From an uncultured Pseudoteredinibacter sp. (GTDB taxonomy: Bacteria > Pseudomonadota > Gammaproteobacteria > Pseudomonadales > Cellvibrionaceae): 64,000 nt of DNA. The notes beneath the pieces were generated by a model. It was not told the DNA's origin. It did no database searches and saw only the letters and a list, made by a program, of their open reading frames with translations. Location: assembly GCF_947502065.1 (NCBI RefSeq), contig NZ_CANMYE010000003.1, forward strand, positions 310,001 through 374,000. Direction: 5' to 3'. A program made the translations under genes and the position numbers. This document shows positions 35,579-45,546 of this stretch, in pieces; the stretch's first letter is position 1, and every line of letters begins with the position of its first letter.

Positions 35579-36667
35579 TTAAGCTAGTGTTCTACCTGAA
35601 TATATTTGTTCAACTGCCAGTAACAAATCAGAGATCTGCTCATCAGACTTAGTTAAAACCTCGGAGAAGCATAGAGACTTAAAATAGCCCTCACGCTCTG
35701 TAGTCTTGACCGCGTTACATCTAGCCGCTTCTTGGCCAAGGGCATTCCTAGCAGTCTCTGCGTTATCACAACCGTTCAGGGATGGAGCCAGCCAGGAACT
35801 ATCGAAATCATTTAAACGCTTGTTGACACGATCGAGAACAAGAAATGTGCCATTCCATGTATTGCCCTTATCTTCTAAAGTACAACCCGTTCCCTCTATT
35901 TCGACCGACATTATATTTTTTAATCCATCACATTTGTAATTTGCAATCAATCGTACACCGTCAGTATCCTGATAAGGATTAAAAGCTAGAACTCGATTTC
36001 CTCCATTTTCTAGCAGGTCTTTTTCACCTTTGGCCTTCTCATTACACTTCTGACAACAAGGTACTAGATTGTTAAAATCAACAGCTAAAAACGGATAATG
36101 CTTTTTTGGCAAATAATGATCATAAGACGCTCGCCACTGCTTCTCGTCATTTTCAGGATTCCCCTCATCGGGCACAATATCTCTTTCCTCCATCATTTCT
36201 TCTGTACCACAAAAACAACAGACTTTGCCGTTTAAAGCCTTATAGTCTTCGTAGTGCTGATCCATCGATGGATCATTAATCGCTGCATCGGCAAAGCAAT
36301 CTAAGCCTATTGTCGTAGAATACAAATACCCACCTAGTTTTTTTACCGCCACCCATAAGTCGGCATACCCAGGAGCGGGACGCAATACGGGTAAAGCAGT
36401 GTCATCAAAACAATCTTGATAGGAAAGATGATTTTGATACAGAGCCTGAAACGCAATTTTTTCTGCCAGACCAAGCGCTGTATAAAGATTATAAACTGAT
36501 TGAAATAGCCGTTTTGTCTTAACACTTGCGGCTAAAACCGGCTGAAACCTATCAACAAAACAATCATCAAAGTTCTTACCATCGAACAACTCAATATAAA
36601 AGTTCTTATGGACTTCATCTAGCCAATATAGGCCAGAAGCAGGAGGCTTAGTAACTTGCCATAGCAT
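35579..36667 (-). CDS. HNH endonuclease, PtuB-like partner of the adjacent ATPase
   Basis: 362 residues. The HNH module lies in the middle: a zinc CxxC (CCFCGTEEMMEERDIV), then YDHYLPKKHYPFLAVDFNNLVPCCQKCNEKAKG with the catalytic His of DH, the Asn and the second CxxC. Flanking regions of about 150 residues on each side are unknown to me. Its ATG follows the ATPase TAG with no gap (TAGATG), the arrangement expected for co-translated toxin-sensor pairs. In Septu systems PtuA (ATPase) and PtuB (HNH) act together; this protein is longer than typical PtuB, so the relation is inferred. Confidence 0.82.
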   Translation of the reverse strand: MLWQVTKPPASGLYWLDEVHKNFYIELFDGKNFDDCFVDRFQPVLAASVKTKRLFQSVYNLYTALGLAEKIAFQALYQNHLSYQDCFDDTALPVLRPAPGYADLWVAVKKLGGYLYSTTIGLDCFADAAINDPSMDQHYEDYKALNGKVCCFCGTEEMMEERDIVPDEGNPENDEKQWRASYDHYLPKKHYPFLAVDFNNLVPCCQKCNEKAKGEKDLLENGGNRVLAFNPYQDTDGVRLIANYKCDGLKNIMSVEIEGTGCTLEDKGNTWNGTFLVLDRVNKRLNDFDSSWLAPSLNGCDNAETARNALGQEAARCNAVKTTEREGYFKSLCFSEVLTKSDEQISDLLLAVEQIYSGRTLA

Positions 36668-38392
36668 CTATTCGTTCCCTCGCTCTTGACTAGAAGCATC
36701 TCTTCTTAGCTGATTTCTTCGGAAGTTTAACTCGAAAGAATCCCCATATATTTCGAGCCTTTCTAGCGCCTCGTTACGAGATATTTGGTCAAGCTTCTGA
36801 AGCTCTATAACCCTTTCTATCTCAGCCTTGGGTTTTTTGGATATTAAAACATCTAAATCAAAGACAGATGTCAAAAGTGAATCAAAAGAAGCTCCATAAG
36901 TTTCTACACCTGGCGACTGAACAGAGACATTACCTTCCTCATCTTTATTAAAAGCCAATACTCTGTCAGCCTTACAAGCTGATAAAACGAAAGGTGAATG
37001 TGTCGATATAATCAACTCTATGTTATGAAGATCCGTGTATTTAGATATCAAACAAAGAAACTCGGCCCTCCATTCTGGATTGAAATGGCTTTCAGGTTCA
37101 TCGAGGATAAAAAGTGACTCCTCCTCACCAAACATGATCAAACTACCAATAATTTGCATTAATTGATGTTCACCATCACTTAATCTGTCATACAAGGTTT
37201 CGACGTTTGGCTCTAATAGCTGAATCTTCGTATTAATGAACCTGATGGGAGCTAAACCGCCACTCACATTTGGGACATTCCTAATATACCGACTCGTTTT
37301 TAGTGATCTGCACTCATCAGAACTCCACTTTTTAGCCGATAGTTGAATTAGCGTCACTAAGTGCTCGAGAAAGATTGAGGTATCTAGGTAGAGTCGCTCA
37401 AAACTGCTGAAGAAGTTATGATTCAAATTGAACCTAAGAACACCTGACAAGGTGTCTTTATTAAAAGTGGGAGGGCACCCCATAGCTGGAAGTCCAAGAG
37501 AATCCGCGCTCAACTCGATGAGACGAGATGCAATATCATTAACCACTTCAAAGTCTCTATAGGTGGACAACCTCAGGTCCAATTCAAAACCACACAGATG
37601 ACTGATTTTTATTTCTTCAGAGATGAAATGCTTAAACGCTTGATTATTCGATATCAGTAAGTAAATAAACACCAGCTGGTTAAAAGAATGGTCAGTAAAA
37701 ATACCTATGGGCAAATTCGCTTTCTTGTATGTTAATGGCTCACCTAAATCTAACTCGTCAAAATAGTCATCTAGATCATCTATACCACGAGGGACTTCAA
37801 ACAAATTAGAATTGGCCCTATAGCGCTCCCTCACATAGCTGGATAGTTCCTGTTCAGAGCGATCCTCGCGACCAGAAATAGCTTCATAACGCTGCTGAAA
37901 GCCACGATAAAATGCCGCCTGCTTGCGGATCACTTCATAATATTGAAATTGAGACTTAGCAAAAACTGAACTTAAACCCTGATTATGTCCTGATGAATAA
38001 GCAATAATATTTGATGGTAGCAGTTGATGGTAACCACTCTGAATTGAATCTCTAATCACAGAGTCAACTAAAGTGAACATATCTAGCCGTGAATTTCGGC
38101 CAATTATCTTGATGCTTCGATATGACCCGGCATCATTTATTGAATAGTCAATTTCGAAATCGTAAGTTAAATCTTCTTTGCAAATATATTGATTATTGTA
38201 ATACCGATCAACATATCCGAATATATCTGCAATCAGCTCTATAAAGTTGGATTTTCCCGATCCATTTAAACCGACAAGGCATAGAGGGGAGTAATTACTG
38301 TGTGAGTCTACGAAATCATAAACGAAAGGATTCTCTCTATCTCCACGTATAGACTTATATTCACCAACGATCTCTAAGCGGTTAAGTCTCAT
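36668..38392 (-). CDS. AAA/ABC-type ATPase, PtuA-like or restriction-associated
   Basis: 574 residues. N-terminal Walker A GLNGSGKSNF, a 350-residue insertion, then the ABC signature LSDGEHQLMQ, Walker B LFILDEPESHFNP and switch His ISTHSPFVL. This split-head (SMC/OLD-like) layout is that of ATPases found beside type I RM genes and of PtuA. Its ATG overlaps the hsdS stop (ATGA) and its stop abuts the HNH start, so expression is tied to both. Likely a sensor that controls the HNH nuclease upon phage or RM failure; this is inference from family and context. Confidence 0.88.
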   Translation of the reverse strand: MRLNRLEIVGEYKSIRGDRENPFVYDFVDSHSNYSPLCLVGLNGSGKSNFIELIADIFGYVDRYYNNQYICKEDLTYDFEIDYSINDAGSYRSIKIIGRNSRLDMFTLVDSVIRDSIQSGYHQLLPSNIIAYSSGHNQGLSSVFAKSQFQYYEVIRKQAAFYRGFQQRYEAISGREDRSEQELSSYVRERYRANSNLFEVPRGIDDLDDYFDELDLGEPLTYKKANLPIGIFTDHSFNQLVFIYLLISNNQAFKHFISEEIKISHLCGFELDLRLSTYRDFEVVNDIASRLIELSADSLGLPAMGCPPTFNKDTLSGVLRFNLNHNFFSSFERLYLDTSIFLEHLVTLIQLSAKKWSSDECRSLKTSRYIRNVPNVSGGLAPIRFINTKIQLLEPNVETLYDRLSDGEHQLMQIIGSLIMFGEEESLFILDEPESHFNPEWRAEFLCLISKYTDLHNIELIISTHSPFVLSACKADRVLAFNKDEEGNVSVQSPGVETYGASFDSLLTSVFDLDVLISKKPKAEIERVIELQKLDQISRNEALERLEIYGDSFELNFRRNQLRRDASSQERGNE

Positions 38393-39879
38393 CTTTTAGA
38401 CTTCGCCTTAGGTTTGGACACTACTGATTTAATGCTTTCTAACAAAACCTCAGCAGGCTCATCACTCGGATCTTGGGGAAGCAACTCACCCCGGAAAGCT
38501 TTAGCCAAAATAGATTGAGTTAAACGGTCAGTCCTCTGCTTGGAATCATGATATTTCTTTGCGACATCATCTGCCAATGAAAACAACGACTCTACCTGGC
38601 GAACAATTTCCTTTTGCTCTTCGATAGGTGGCAAGGCAACATGCATAGAAAGCCACTCTGGAAAATATACAGTGGTATGAGTAGTACCTTTACCAAACCG
38701 AAAAAGAGATTCTTTTTCAGAAACAAACAGCCATTTTAACCAATCTGGATCAAGAACATCTGTAGGGGTCCAAGTTACGAAATCTTGGCTAGTAGCCATT
38801 GGCACTCCCATTTTCACAACATATCCAACTGAGGCTGTTCTACTAATGCATACAGTATCTTTGGGCAATATTCTGGCCGCAGAATTCTCAAGCCCCAGTT
38901 CATTGGTTTTCTGCTCAGTTTCCAAAATTGTTCCAGTATGATTATTACGAGCATCCTTTATTCCGATCCAGTTTACCTCTCCCCCCCAATACTCTGACTT
39001 CGATCGGCTAGGAGTATGCCCGGTACCCATGACTGCAATATCTACGAGTGGCACCCATTCCCAGCTATCGACCAACTTTGAGTTCGGCTTTCCAACAGCC
39101 GTAGCAACCACTCCTTCTATAAAGCCGATGTTCCTTGACTTATAACGAGCAGGCTTTTTGGGCTTGACCAATTCCTTCAGCATCTCTGATGTGGAGTAAA
39201 AATTCTCATTCCTCCACTCCTTCGTCAACTCCCCAGATGTCGCAGCAGCAAGTACCGACTGCCGAAAACGTTTTAGGATGAGGGGGATTTTCTCCAAACG
39301 TGTTTGGGCTTTGTCGACTTTGGCTAAGATGGAATCGAGATTATTGGCGATGCGGATTTGTTCATTCAGAGGAGCAAGAGGGATATTTATCTTGCTATAT
39401 TCTTTAAACTTTAAATTTCTAAGATTATTGCTCCCACCTTGGTATTTGACCACTTCACCAGAAAGGTAGAAACTATGTAAATAATAATTTAGGTATCGAG
39501 AGTCTATCTTTTTGCTCGGTCGAGCTAATCGAAGAAAATTTGTGCATACCTTAGGGACGCCAGGATTATGACTAAGGGCAAGATCATCTATGAGTACAGT
39601 TCTGCCAACAGGCTGATCTGGGCCGCCACCAGATATTTCAATTAATATATCACCAAGTTCTAACTTTCTTTTTTCTAAACTTGCTTGCTTCACTTTGCGA
39701 AAGGAAGCCGTTGACCCTTTGTCTCTATGCCATTTTTTAAATTCTGATCCTCGAATACATAATGCATCATCAAAGTCGGTATCTGAAAACCCTGGATCTT
39801 TCCCCCAATCACCACCTATAACAAATGAGAAAAGATTATCTAATTCTGTATTTACCCACCCTCTAGGCAACTCACTCAC
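38389..39879 (-). CDS. hsdS: Type I restriction-modification specificity subunit
   Basis: 496 residues. Two target-recognition domains (about 1-180 and 265-430) each followed by a conserved helical region: LNEQIRIANNLDSILAKVDKAQTRLEKIP and RFRQSVLAAATSGELT in the middle, PPIEEQKEIVRQVESLFSLADDVAKKY and LTQSILAKAFRGEL at the end. It sets the bipartite DNA target of the complex. Overlaps hsdM and the ATPase gene by 4 bp each. The target sequence cannot be predicted here. GC appears lower than in neighbouring core genes, as is usual for horizontally moved hsdS. Confidence 0.95.
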   Translation of the reverse strand: MSELPRGWVNTELDNLFSFVIGGDWGKDPGFSDTDFDDALCIRGSEFKKWHRDKGSTASFRKVKQASLEKRKLELGDILIEISGGGPDQPVGRTVLIDDLALSHNPGVPKVCTNFLRLARPSKKIDSRYLNYYLHSFYLSGEVVKYQGGSNNLRNLKFKEYSKINIPLAPLNEQIRIANNLDSILAKVDKAQTRLEKIPLILKRFRQSVLAAATSGELTKEWRNENFYSTSEMLKELVKPKKPARYKSRNIGFIEGVVATAVGKPNSKLVDSWEWVPLVDIAVMGTGHTPSRSKSEYWGGEVNWIGIKDARNNHTGTILETEQKTNELGLENSAARILPKDTVCISRTASVGYVVKMGVPMATSQDFVTWTPTDVLDPDWLKWLFVSEKESLFRFGKGTTHTTVYFPEWLSMHVALPPIEEQKEIVRQVESLFSLADDVAKKYHDSKQRTDRLTQSILAKAFRGELLPQDPSDEPAEVLLESIKSVVSKPKAKSKR

Positions 39880-41369
39880 AGCACAACCTCTTCGCCTTTT
39901 TCAACTGCACCTAGCTCCACCAAAATAGCCTGCAACTCATTCATCGCCCCAGCCATTTCTTCTAACGCTTCGTTAATTAATACATCCGGCTCGGGCAGGT
40001 TATCTGCATCCTCGACACTGTTATCACGGATCCAAGATAAATCTAAGGAATCATCTTTTTCAGCAATTTCTTTTCGACTAAAGCAGCGAAGGCGACATCC
40101 ATCGGGATCATCTTTATGTTTTTTAACAAATGCTTTTCGGGCCTTTTCATCTACTTGAGTTAAGTCGCCACCTACAGCCTCATAAAATTCTTCAAAGTGG
40201 CTTTCGTTAAATGTTGTTCTCTTACCAAATTGTGGCATATTGGAGCGTAAGTCATACACCCATACATGTTTGGTATTGCCTTTATCTTGGGTAACTTTTT
40301 CTGGCTTTGAGAAAAATAGCACATTGGTTTTTACTCCCGCTGCGTAAAAGATACCAGTTGGTAATCGCAAAATGGTATGAAGATCACATTTCTCCATTAA
40401 GTCTTTACGGATTGTTTGCCCCGTAGAGCCTTCAAACAAAACATTGTCTGGCAGTACTATTGCAGCGCGGCCACCAGGTTTAAGCATCTTTAAATACATT
40501 AGGTGTAAAAAGGCGAGCTGCTTATTACTGGTGTAATACAACAAGTCATCACGGGTTGGCACACCTCCCCCCTGCTTGGTACCAAAAGGAGGGTTAGCCA
40601 AAATCAAACTTGCCGGTGGTAATGCTTTACCCTCATTCGACAAGGTGTCACCAAATAGAATACCGGAGTGCTCATCATCTACCGCCAAGTCATGCAGCAT
40701 CAAGTTCATCATTGCCAAGCGGCGGGTGTCGGGAACTAGCTCCATTCCAAAGAAGGTTTTATGCTGGTATTTATCGTAAGCCTTTTCATTCAGCGTGCTG
40801 ACATCGTTATTCTCATTGATATAGTGGTGAGCACTGATCAAAAATCCGCCTGTTCCTGCGGTTGGGTCCACAATCACATCTTTTAAATTAGGCTTCATCA
40901 ACTCGACCATCGCGTTAATGAGCACACGCGGCGTGAAGTATTGACCTGCACCGGACTTTTTCTCTCCAGCATTAATCTCTAACAGTCCTTCATACATATC
41001 ACCCAAGCCTTCAGTTTTGGCGCTGTACCAATCAAGCTTGTCAATTTCACTCACTAATTTGGTGAGCGTAGCTGGCTTGCGTATTACAGTATTCGCATTG
41101 GCATAGATAGCCTGCGTAATCAGTGAACCATGTGATCCAAGGTGTATCAATAATTTTTTATACTCTTCCAAGCGTGAAGCAGCGTTGTAATTTTCTAGGT
41201 CACTCCAGCGATACCCCTCTGGTATATTTTCGTGCCTACCTGTTTCGTCTACCATTTTAAGGAAAACGAGGAAAGTAAGCTCATTTAGGTACTCGTGATA
41301 AGTTACGCCGTCATCACGGAGTAAATTACAGAGATTCCATAGTTTGGCGACTAAATCTTGTGTACTCAT
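39876..41369 (-). CDS. hsdM: Type I restriction-modification DNA methyltransferase subunit
   Basis: 497 residues from ATG at 41369, which gives the normal family start (MSTQDLVAKLWNLCNLLRDDGV); the frame is open to an ATG at 41414 that overlaps the hsdR stop and could serve for coupling. N-terminal HsdM domain, SAM-binding VDPTAGTGGFLISAH and catalytic ANPPFGTK (NPPF) for N6-adenine methylation, followed by the C-terminal helices that bind HsdS. Both functions of type I enzymes need it. Confidence 0.96.
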   Translation of the reverse strand: MSTQDLVAKLWNLCNLLRDDGVTYHEYLNELTFLVFLKMVDETGRHENIPEGYRWSDLENYNAASRLEEYKKLLIHLGSHGSLITQAIYANANTVIRKPATLTKLVSEIDKLDWYSAKTEGLGDMYEGLLEINAGEKKSGAGQYFTPRVLINAMVELMKPNLKDVIVDPTAGTGGFLISAHHYINENNDVSTLNEKAYDKYQHKTFFGMELVPDTRRLAMMNLMLHDLAVDDEHSGILFGDTLSNEGKALPPASLILANPPFGTKQGGGVPTRDDLLYYTSNKQLAFLHLMYLKMLKPGGRAAIVLPDNVLFEGSTGQTIRKDLMEKCDLHTILRLPTGIFYAAGVKTNVLFFSKPEKVTQDKGNTKHVWVYDLRSNMPQFGKRTTFNESHFEEFYEAVGGDLTQVDEKARKAFVKKHKDDPDGCRLRCFSRKEIAEKDDSLDLSWIRDNSVEDADNLPEPDVLINEALEEMAGAMNELQAILVELGAVEKGEEVVL

Positions 41370-41410
41370 TTGGGACCACTCATTTATAAACTGTTCAAAC
41401 AAGATAAATA

Positions 41411-44400
41411 TCATGCCGATTCATCTTGTTTCCAAAGTGCTTCATTGAAACCAGCCAATACTTCAGTAATTGGCTGATCGAATAACTTATTGGCTCGCTT
41501 GATACCACCTTGATCTTTGAAAAAGCCTTGATCCAATGCAGCCTCATCAACAATGGTGGTAGCTTTCATTTGCTTTGCGATAATCTCTAGCCACTGTTTT
41601 TGCGGTGTTTTCCAGTCTTGACTAGCGAGTATTTTGGCTAAGGCATTATCTACTCTTTGTTCAAATGGAATCAACGCCTCGCCTAATGCAGCCTGGCGAA
41701 TAAACCCGATAATTCGGGCCGTAATATGCTCGCTGTTCACCTCGCTCCATGCCACTTGTAAATCTTTCTCTCTAAAGTGGTTTTGCTCTAACTCTACAGC
41801 CAGTTCTTTAAGGCTTTTACGGGTTAGCTCCCAGGGTTTCGTTACCACTGTTTGAATGGCAGTCAAACGATTGCTATTGGCGTTCACAAAGTCGTTAAAG
41901 GATTGCAGATAATCTTCTGGCTTTTGCCCATCACCGTAGCCGGTGGTGATATTGGTAACCTCATCTTCTTCTGGCGCGATGACTAATGGCGTTGTTCTTC
42001 CTGCGCCAGTTACTCGCTGATCCAATAATTCGCCTAAACCTGGATTGTTAGTAAACCATTGCGCCACTTCATTAACAGGCATCTCTTTGATTTCTTTAGC
42101 GAACTCCTTGGCCGGCTTACCGACTATGGTTTCAAACTTTTCTTGTTGATCTTCACTGAGATGACGACGCTTTACCTGTAACTTGGCAACGAATTGATTT
42201 CTTGCTAGCTCATTGAGGTCCGATGCATTGGGCTTGGTAATCTCTTGCTCTAGCTCACTGAAGCTAATATCGACATTGGTCACTACCGGCTTCATGGTAG
42301 TGACTTTTTCTAGCTGCTTGTAGATATCAACCGCATCATAGATATGGAATGGACCTTTGCCAATTTCATCACAAAGGCGGGTTGCACGCCCCAGCATCTG
42401 CTCAAACAAAATACGGCTATTTACGCGACGCAGGAAGACCAAATTGCAGATGGACGGTATGTCTATTCCGGTTGTTAGCAGATCAACTGTAACGGCTATA
42501 TTGGGCAGACGATCATTTTTATAGGAACGAATTTTGTCTAACGGCTTATCGCTGGCGCCAGTGATTTTTTGAATAGCATCATCTTCGACTTCACCGTGGT
42601 AGCTTTCACAGGCTTCTTTTAAAGCTTCTACCACTTCATCCGCATGTTTATCCGTAACACAAAAGATAAGCGTTTTGGCTTGAGAATAGGGGTTTATGGA
42701 ATCACTTTCTATCAACCACTTAGTTACAACCTTTGTAAACTCCGGCGCGATGACTTGCCTATTAAACTGAGAAACATCGAAATTTAGCTCGTCCGGTGTG
42801 TTGTAGGTTTCAACACTGTTATCTTCGGGGTTATAGACTTGCACGGTTTCATTCACTTCATAATGAATACCTTGCTCTGATAATTTTGTATGGATACGAA
42901 CTGGTGGTAGATGGTCGTTGAGGTAACCATCCAGCACCGCTTCGGTATAGCTGTAGCTAAACACGGGCTTACCAAAGATATCAGTGGTATGTAGAGCAGG
43001 CGTTGCCGTTAAACCAATTTTAAAGGCATCAAAATACTCAATGACTGCACGGTATTTTGACTGGTAATCTTTTTGATCCCTGAAAACTAGCTCGGTATCG
43101 CTTAGCTCGCGATCTAAGAGATAGCCACGGTGGCATTCATCAACCACGATACAGTCGTATTGACCAACGCCAGGTTTAAAATCGTCATCTCCGGTGTACA
43201 TAATGCGCTTAACCAAACCCTGCACCGTAGCGACATGTACTTTGGTGTCGTCTTCCGGCTTCGCTTTTGGTTGCTTGTTGAGTTCCATCCCCATCACTTC
43301 AAACGTATCGGCAAAGGTATTCAGACTCTCAAGCCTGACCTCTCCAAAATCGTCGGTAGCCTGCACACCCAACGCTGAACGGTCGACCAAAAATAGAATG
43401 CGGCGAAAACGTTCGGCTTTGAGTAAGCGATATAACAATGCAATACAGGTTTTAGTTTTACCGGTACCCGTTGCCATTGCTACCAACGCTTGAGACTTAC
43501 CCTGTTTGATAGTATTTTCAATCGCTCTTATGGCATCAACTTGGTAATCGCGCAGCTGGAGGTTGTAAGCAAAGTCCATATCATCAAGCTTTTGCTCAGC
43601 TTCTTGCGGTGTTTGCTTAAGATAGGTTTTGATTTCATGGGGAGAATACCACCCCTTGAGTGCTTTACGGCGATTGGCATTGTCTCGTACATCCAAGAAC
43701 CAGATGCCGCTTTCTTGCTCTAATTGTTTTAGATATGGCCGACCGTTGGTCGCAAAGGTTAAGGGGACCTTGTAGTCTCCCCACTGAGTTTCGATAGTAA
43801 AGGCGTTTTTAGTGCTTAACCCTTTGGCATAACGCTTGGCTTGATCGATCGCGCCATAAACATTCTTAGAGTTTCGCTTGGCTTCTACAACCGCAACCGG
43901 CGTTAAGCCATTAAACAAAACGTAGTCTGCTGGCCCAGACTCTGTAGGCCACTCTGCAATGGCCTTACACTTATTCTGTTCGGGACGAGAGCCGTTAGAG
44001 TATCTGAGATTGACGGTATCAGCGTCCCAGCCAGCCTCTCTCAATTGCAGGTCAATCATTACCCTGGTTTCTGGCTCTGAAAGATCTAGAGCTGAGGATT
44101 CTACCTGTTGAATAAAGTTTATTTGGTCATCTTTACTCTGCTTAGTGAAATTCTCTACTCGGTTATGATTAGCAAGGGTAAACTCTGTAGTTAAGCTTGC
44201 TAGCTGGGCTTCACTTTCTTGGACCAGCTCCTCATAAACAGCTCTCTCTTCAGCCATTTGTTCAGCGCGCTGACGCTCTGCTTCTGCCTTGTCTGCTTCG
44301 GCCGCTTGTAGAGCCTCTGTCATCTTAAGACGTTCAGTGGTTCGTTGCTGTTCTGCTTGAAGCAAACGAACCTGGGCTTCAAGCTCACGTACATGTTCTG

Positions 44401-44833
44401 AAGGGTCTGTAGGCTTAACAAATTTACCTAACTTAAACCCTTTCGCTTTATCTCCCCCAAAGGTTTTGTGGAACCAACCCGAAAGAGCCCAGGCTATTTG
44501 TAGTGCTTTGAGAGCATCACCATGAGTACTGGAACTGAAATCGTGATTCGCCTCATTGCCTAACTTTCGTATTTGATGGAAAGAGTCTGAAACATTACGG
44601 TCGAGGCGGAGCTTGAAATCAATTTGTCTTAGAAGGTCCAACTGCCGGGTTTGGCTATCGGATTCAATGCCGACCTGGGCAGCTACATCTTGCGCGATGG
44701 CTTCACCTAACTGGCGAAGTTTAACTAGGGTCGTGTTAGGGTCTGGAACGAAGGACTTCTCAGCGGTATGAGCGAGCTGAAGCAGCAGCGGATCGTGCTT
44801 ACTAAGAAATTCAAAATTAGATTTATTATTCAT
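41411..44833 (-). CDS. hsdR: Type I restriction enzyme endonuclease/translocase subunit
   Basis: 1140 residues from ATG at 44833 (GGGAGAGG just upstream; the frame continues to 44857). Order: an N-terminal DUF4145-like domain (QIRKLGNEANHDF), an about 80-residue coiled coil (HVRELEAQVRLLQAE to ESEAQLASL), the PD-(D/E)xK nuclease (ADYVLFNGLTPVAVVEAKR), SF2 helicase motifs (VAMATGTGKTKTCIALL, VVDECHRGY, GLTATPALHT), and the C-terminal helical part. It matches the EcoKI-like class. First gene of the island operon; the promoter should lie in 44834-45025. Confidence 0.96.
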   Translation of the reverse strand: MNNKSNFEFLSKHDPLLLQLAHTAEKSFVPDPNTTLVKLRQLGEAIAQDVAAQVGIESDSQTRQLDLLRQIDFKLRLDRNVSDSFHQIRKLGNEANHDFSSSTHGDALKALQIAWALSGWFHKTFGGDKAKGFKLGKFVKPTDPSEHVRELEAQVRLLQAEQQRTTERLKMTEALQAAEADKAEAERQRAEQMAEERAVYEELVQESEAQLASLTTEFTLANHNRVENFTKQSKDDQINFIQQVESSALDLSEPETRVMIDLQLREAGWDADTVNLRYSNGSRPEQNKCKAIAEWPTESGPADYVLFNGLTPVAVVEAKRNSKNVYGAIDQAKRYAKGLSTKNAFTIETQWGDYKVPLTFATNGRPYLKQLEQESGIWFLDVRDNANRRKALKGWYSPHEIKTYLKQTPQEAEQKLDDMDFAYNLQLRDYQVDAIRAIENTIKQGKSQALVAMATGTGKTKTCIALLYRLLKAERFRRILFLVDRSALGVQATDDFGEVRLESLNTFADTFEVMGMELNKQPKAKPEDDTKVHVATVQGLVKRIMYTGDDDFKPGVGQYDCIVVDECHRGYLLDRELSDTELVFRDQKDYQSKYRAVIEYFDAFKIGLTATPALHTTDIFGKPVFSYSYTEAVLDGYLNDHLPPVRIHTKLSEQGIHYEVNETVQVYNPEDNSVETYNTPDELNFDVSQFNRQVIAPEFTKVVTKWLIESDSINPYSQAKTLIFCVTDKHADEVVEALKEACESYHGEVEDDAIQKITGASDKPLDKIRSYKNDRLPNIAVTVDLLTTGIDIPSICNLVFLRRVNSRILFEQMLGRATRLCDEIGKGPFHIYDAVDIYKQLEKVTTMKPVVTNVDISFSELEQEITKPNASDLNELARNQFVAKLQVKRRHLSEDQQEKFETIVGKPAKEFAKEIKEMPVNEVAQWFTNNPGLGELLDQRVTGAGRTTPLVIAPEEDEVTNITTGYGDGQKPEDYLQSFNDFVNANSNRLTAIQTVVTKPWELTRKSLKELAVELEQNHFREKDLQVAWSEVNSEHITARIIGFIRQAALGEALIPFEQRVDNALAKILASQDWKTPQKQWLEIIAKQMKATTIVDEAALDQGFFKDQGGIKRANKLFDQPITEVLAGFNEALWKQDESA

Positions 44834-45025
44834 TGCCTCTCCCTGTGGCCTAGCCAATGGGGGGAGGTATATTCAATATGCTCAAATTTCATCCCAAGTG
44901 CTTCCATTCGGTATCTGGTTGTTATTTGTCCTGCTTCACCTGTTATAACCACGCCTACTGTTAGCCCAAACTCTCTGATTTTAAAGGAAAAGTGCAGTTA
45001 ATATCTATAACAAAAGAGAGCTTTT
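44834..45025. other. Upstream region of hsdR
   Basis: Should contain the operon promoter. The minus strand is open from 45002 to a TGA that overlaps the hsdR start (reading IREFGLTVGVVITGEAGQ ... HWLGHRERQ), with no good start codon; it may be the tail of a lost gene or chance. Confidence 0.35.
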
Positions 45026-45494
45026 CTATTTCTGTTGAATAATCCGGCAAAACCCTATGGCAATTTCGAAAGGCAGTTTTCCCACTCTGTGGAGGTAACT
45101 AAAGAAATCCAGTGGAGTACTCAATCTTCCCCAATAAAATGGAAACAGTGGCCATTGCCGGTGCCCCTGTGGATAGATGAAACATTAAGCGGCCTATACT
45201 AGCCGGTATAACTTTAGAACTCAGAAAGTCATCAAAACCCTTATGGATATCGGAAAAATACGTTGGAGATGACAGCTTTACTCTGTGTAAATACAAGGGC
45301 TGACCTGTATGTTTTTTAGGCCATCTTTCAAAGGCTTTAGCTGTGGCAGCCCTGTGATCATAAATGAGGAATATTTGATCAAACTCCATCTGTTCAAGAG
45401 CACTACCTATAGGCCCAAGCTGGCCTTTTTCTAGAGTCCCCTCTGATGCTGACAAATCTGCCAGCCCTATCCATGAGACCAGAGAAGACGCCAT
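45026..45494 (-). pseudogene. Remnant of a CARF-type sigma-54-dependent regulator
   Basis: The first 131 codons read LVSWIGLADLSASEG, LGPIGSALEQMEFDQIFLIYDH, VKLSSPTYFSDIHKGFDDF and MFHLSTGAPAMATVSILLGKIEYSTGFL, then stop. This pattern (WIG-x-xDL, GPI, S-P-T-x-Y, HLS-x-G-x-PAMA, LLGK) matches the N-terminal RtcR/CARF-like ligand domain of sigma-54 regulators. After a +1 shift the reading continues as KLPFEIAIGFCRIIQQK to a stop at 45026, also like the family. The AAA+ and DNA-binding domains are missing. A broken regulator beside the defence operon. Confidence 0.6.
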
Positions 45495-45546
45495 TTCTGT
45501 ATCTCAACCGTTTACTGCAAAAATAGAGAGCGTATAGAACCACTTA

